A stretch of 6,888 bases of DNA from an uncultured bacterium (GTDB lineage Bacteria > Desulfobacterota > Desulfovibrionia > Desulfovibrionales > Desulfovibrionaceae), in NCBI GenBank assembly GCA_905215675.1, contig CAJMRA010000133.1, forward strand, positions 1 to 6,888, written 5' to 3'. Positions within the stretch are counted from its first letter, which is position 1; each line of letters starts with the position of its first letter. The notes under the pieces were generated by a model that saw only the letters and a program-made list of their open reading frames with translations, searched no databases and was not told the origin of the DNA. A program made the translations under genes and the position numbers. This document shows positions 5,911 to 6,888 of the stretch, piece after piece.

Positions 5911-6794
5911 GCCCGCGAACCGGGGAGGATGCCGCCGAGGCGCACCACGTCGCCCACCCGGGGGGGCGTTCCCCCTTCGGGCAGATCAAGGGAAATGCAG
6001 GCGCCCTTGCGCCCGGAAAAGACGGCCGTGCCGACGCAGTCCGTGGCCTCGGCCCGTTCCACGGGGAAGCGCCAGACGTCCGTGGCCCTGTTGGGGCGTT
6101 CCGGCAGGGGCGCATGGGGAATATCCGGCACGCACCAGAGGCGGTAAAAGATGCCGTCGGCCGTTGTCACCGTCTGGATGCGGAAGATTTCGCTCAGCCC
6201 GTGCCGACGCAGCAGCGTCGCGGCGGCGCGGCCCGCCAGCCAGGTGAGAAGACCGGCAGCGACGCCCGCCGCCGCCAGCGCCGGAGCCAGATAGAGCGGC
6301 GGCAGTCCCGTATGCGCCTGTACGAAGGACAGGGCCCCGGCCTGCCGCGCGGCGTCGTCGGCCCAGATGACGACGTCATAATTCTGGGAACCGCCGCCGC
6401 CGCGAAAACCGACGGAAAGCGCGTAGCGCCCGGGAGCGGCGTCGGGGCGGGCCGAGACGATGCCGCGCCACATGCCGTTTCCGAACCAGTAACTGGGGAA
6501 GAAGCCTTCCAGGCGGAAGTCCACGGGCGCCGTTTCCGGCGTGAGCCGCAGGCGCAGGTCGTCGGCGACGGGACTCTTGGAGGCGACCGGCCCGGAAATG
6601 CTTTCGCTCTGTCCGGCAATCAGCTCTATCCGGGTACTGCCCGCGCGCATGAGCGCCACAAGGCCGTCCACAAGCGCAAGGGCGGCAAGACAGAGACACA
6701 GGGCGGCCAGCGCTCCGCACAAGCGGCGGCGGCGGGCAATCCGTCGCGCCGCCTCCCGCCACGGCAGCGGGCTTGGGGATTCTTCGGGCGTCAT
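5907..6794 (-). CDS. Two-helix membrane protein of unknown function
   Basis: A 295-residue protein I do not recognise. A basic N-terminus (REAARRIARRRR, 13-24) precedes a first membrane helix at about 25-48, then an extracytoplasmic region (about 50-163) rich in short beta-prone stretches, possibly a beta-sandwich (IELIAGQSESISGPV, 56-70). A second helix lies at about 166-190 and a cytoplasmic domain at about 195-295. By the positive-inside rule both ends face the cytoplasm. The C-terminal part resembles a small beta-rich domain (GDVVRLGGIL at the end). The start is set at 6794 because AAGGAGG (6799-6805) lies 4 bases before that ATG; an in-frame ATG at 6839 would put 15 extra codons inside a repeat. 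The ychJ gene follows after 92 bases. Reality of the gene is well supported by the start signal and topology; function is open. Confidence 0.85.
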   Translation of the reverse strand: MTPEESPSPLPWREAARRIARRRRLCGALAALCLCLAALALVDGLVALMRAGSTRIELIAGQSESISGPVASKSPVADDLRLRLTPETAPVDFRLEGFFPSYWFGNGMWRGIVSARPDAAPGRYALSVGFRGGGGSQNYDVVIWADDAARQAGALSFVQAHTGLPPLYLAPALAAAGVAAGLLTWLAGRAAATLLRRHGLSEIFRIQTVTTADGIFYRLWCVPDIPHAPLPERPNRATDVWRFPVERAEATDCVGTAVFSGRKGACISLDLPEGGTPPRVGDVVRLGGILPGSRA

Positions 6795-6801
6795 GCGACC
6801 T

Positions 6802-6888
6802 CCTTGAGCAATTTCAGTTTGAAACGCTGCGCGTTTCAAACCATACGGCCTGTCGTTTCGCGGAAAAAAACGCGGTTTTTCCGGCTCG
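6802..6888 (-). repeat. Dispersed intergenic element A, copy A2 (upstream of the membrane-protein gene)
   Basis: Second copy of the element at 4613-4699, with the identical 18-base core at 6831-6848. Dyad 1 is perfect here: GTTTGAAACGC (6817-6827) and GCGTTTCAAAC (6831-6841) around TGC. Dyad 2 is CGGAAAAA (6861-6868) with TTTTTCCG (6876-6883). Its gene-proximal end, CCTTGAGCA (6802-6810), overlaps the ribosome-binding site of the membrane-protein gene, so the element is part of that gene's leader or promoter. It may be cut by the window edge. Confidence 0.65.

Noticed and set aside
6795..6839. Upstream in-frame ATG adding 15 residues to the two-helix membrane protein
   Set aside because: The extra codons lie inside element A2 and on the AAGGAGG that serves the ATG at 6794; no ribosome-binding site is seen before 6839.

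Overview
The window is a GC-rich bacterial chromosomal segment in which all six supported genes lie on the minus strand. The sigma-54-type NtrC-family regulator, the short bacterial-type glucose-6-phosphate isomerase, the codon use and the hairpin-rich intergenic DNA suggest a Desulfovibrionaceae-like sulfate reducer. That placement is inference from overall style, not from a marker gene. I see no tRNA, rRNA, CRISPR array, transposase or phage gene.

Layout in the direction of transcription (high to low coordinates): (1) A two-helix membrane protein of unknown function (5907-6794) starts right after a repeat called here element A (copy A2, 6802-6888). (2) After a 92-base gap with a possible sigma-70-like promoter come a YchJ-family SEC-C protein (5305-5814) and, 18 bases on, a small cysteine-rich protein with two tandem zinc-knuckle-like units (4918-5286). 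These end at a short hairpin terminator. (3) The 398-base gap at 4520-4917 is full of structure: a large hairpin element (B2), a second copy of element A (A1) and a strong leader hairpin. (4) Then comes the operon pgi (3179-4519), sensor histidine kinase (1643-3175) and sigma-54-dependent response regulator (83-1462). Only 3 bases separate pgi from the kinase; 180 bases separate kinase from regulator. It ends in a perfect 23-bp hairpin (copy B1, 3-57).

The kinase and regulator form a complete two-component system: a periplasmic sensor, a HisKA/HATPase core, and a receiver, AAA+ and Fis-type HTH regulator. Their signal and targets cannot be read from the sequence. Co-transcription with pgi hints at a link to central carbon or polysaccharide metabolism.

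The most unusual content is non-coding. Two repeat families recur at operon boundaries with fixed polarity: B-type hairpins just downstream of stop codons and A-type double-dyad elements upstream of starts. In the one boundary seen whole, the A1+B2 unit is bounded by an 11-bp perfect inverted repeat (4613-4623 and 4886-4896). The window edges cut what look like two further copies, leaving only the B half on the left and only the A half on the right.
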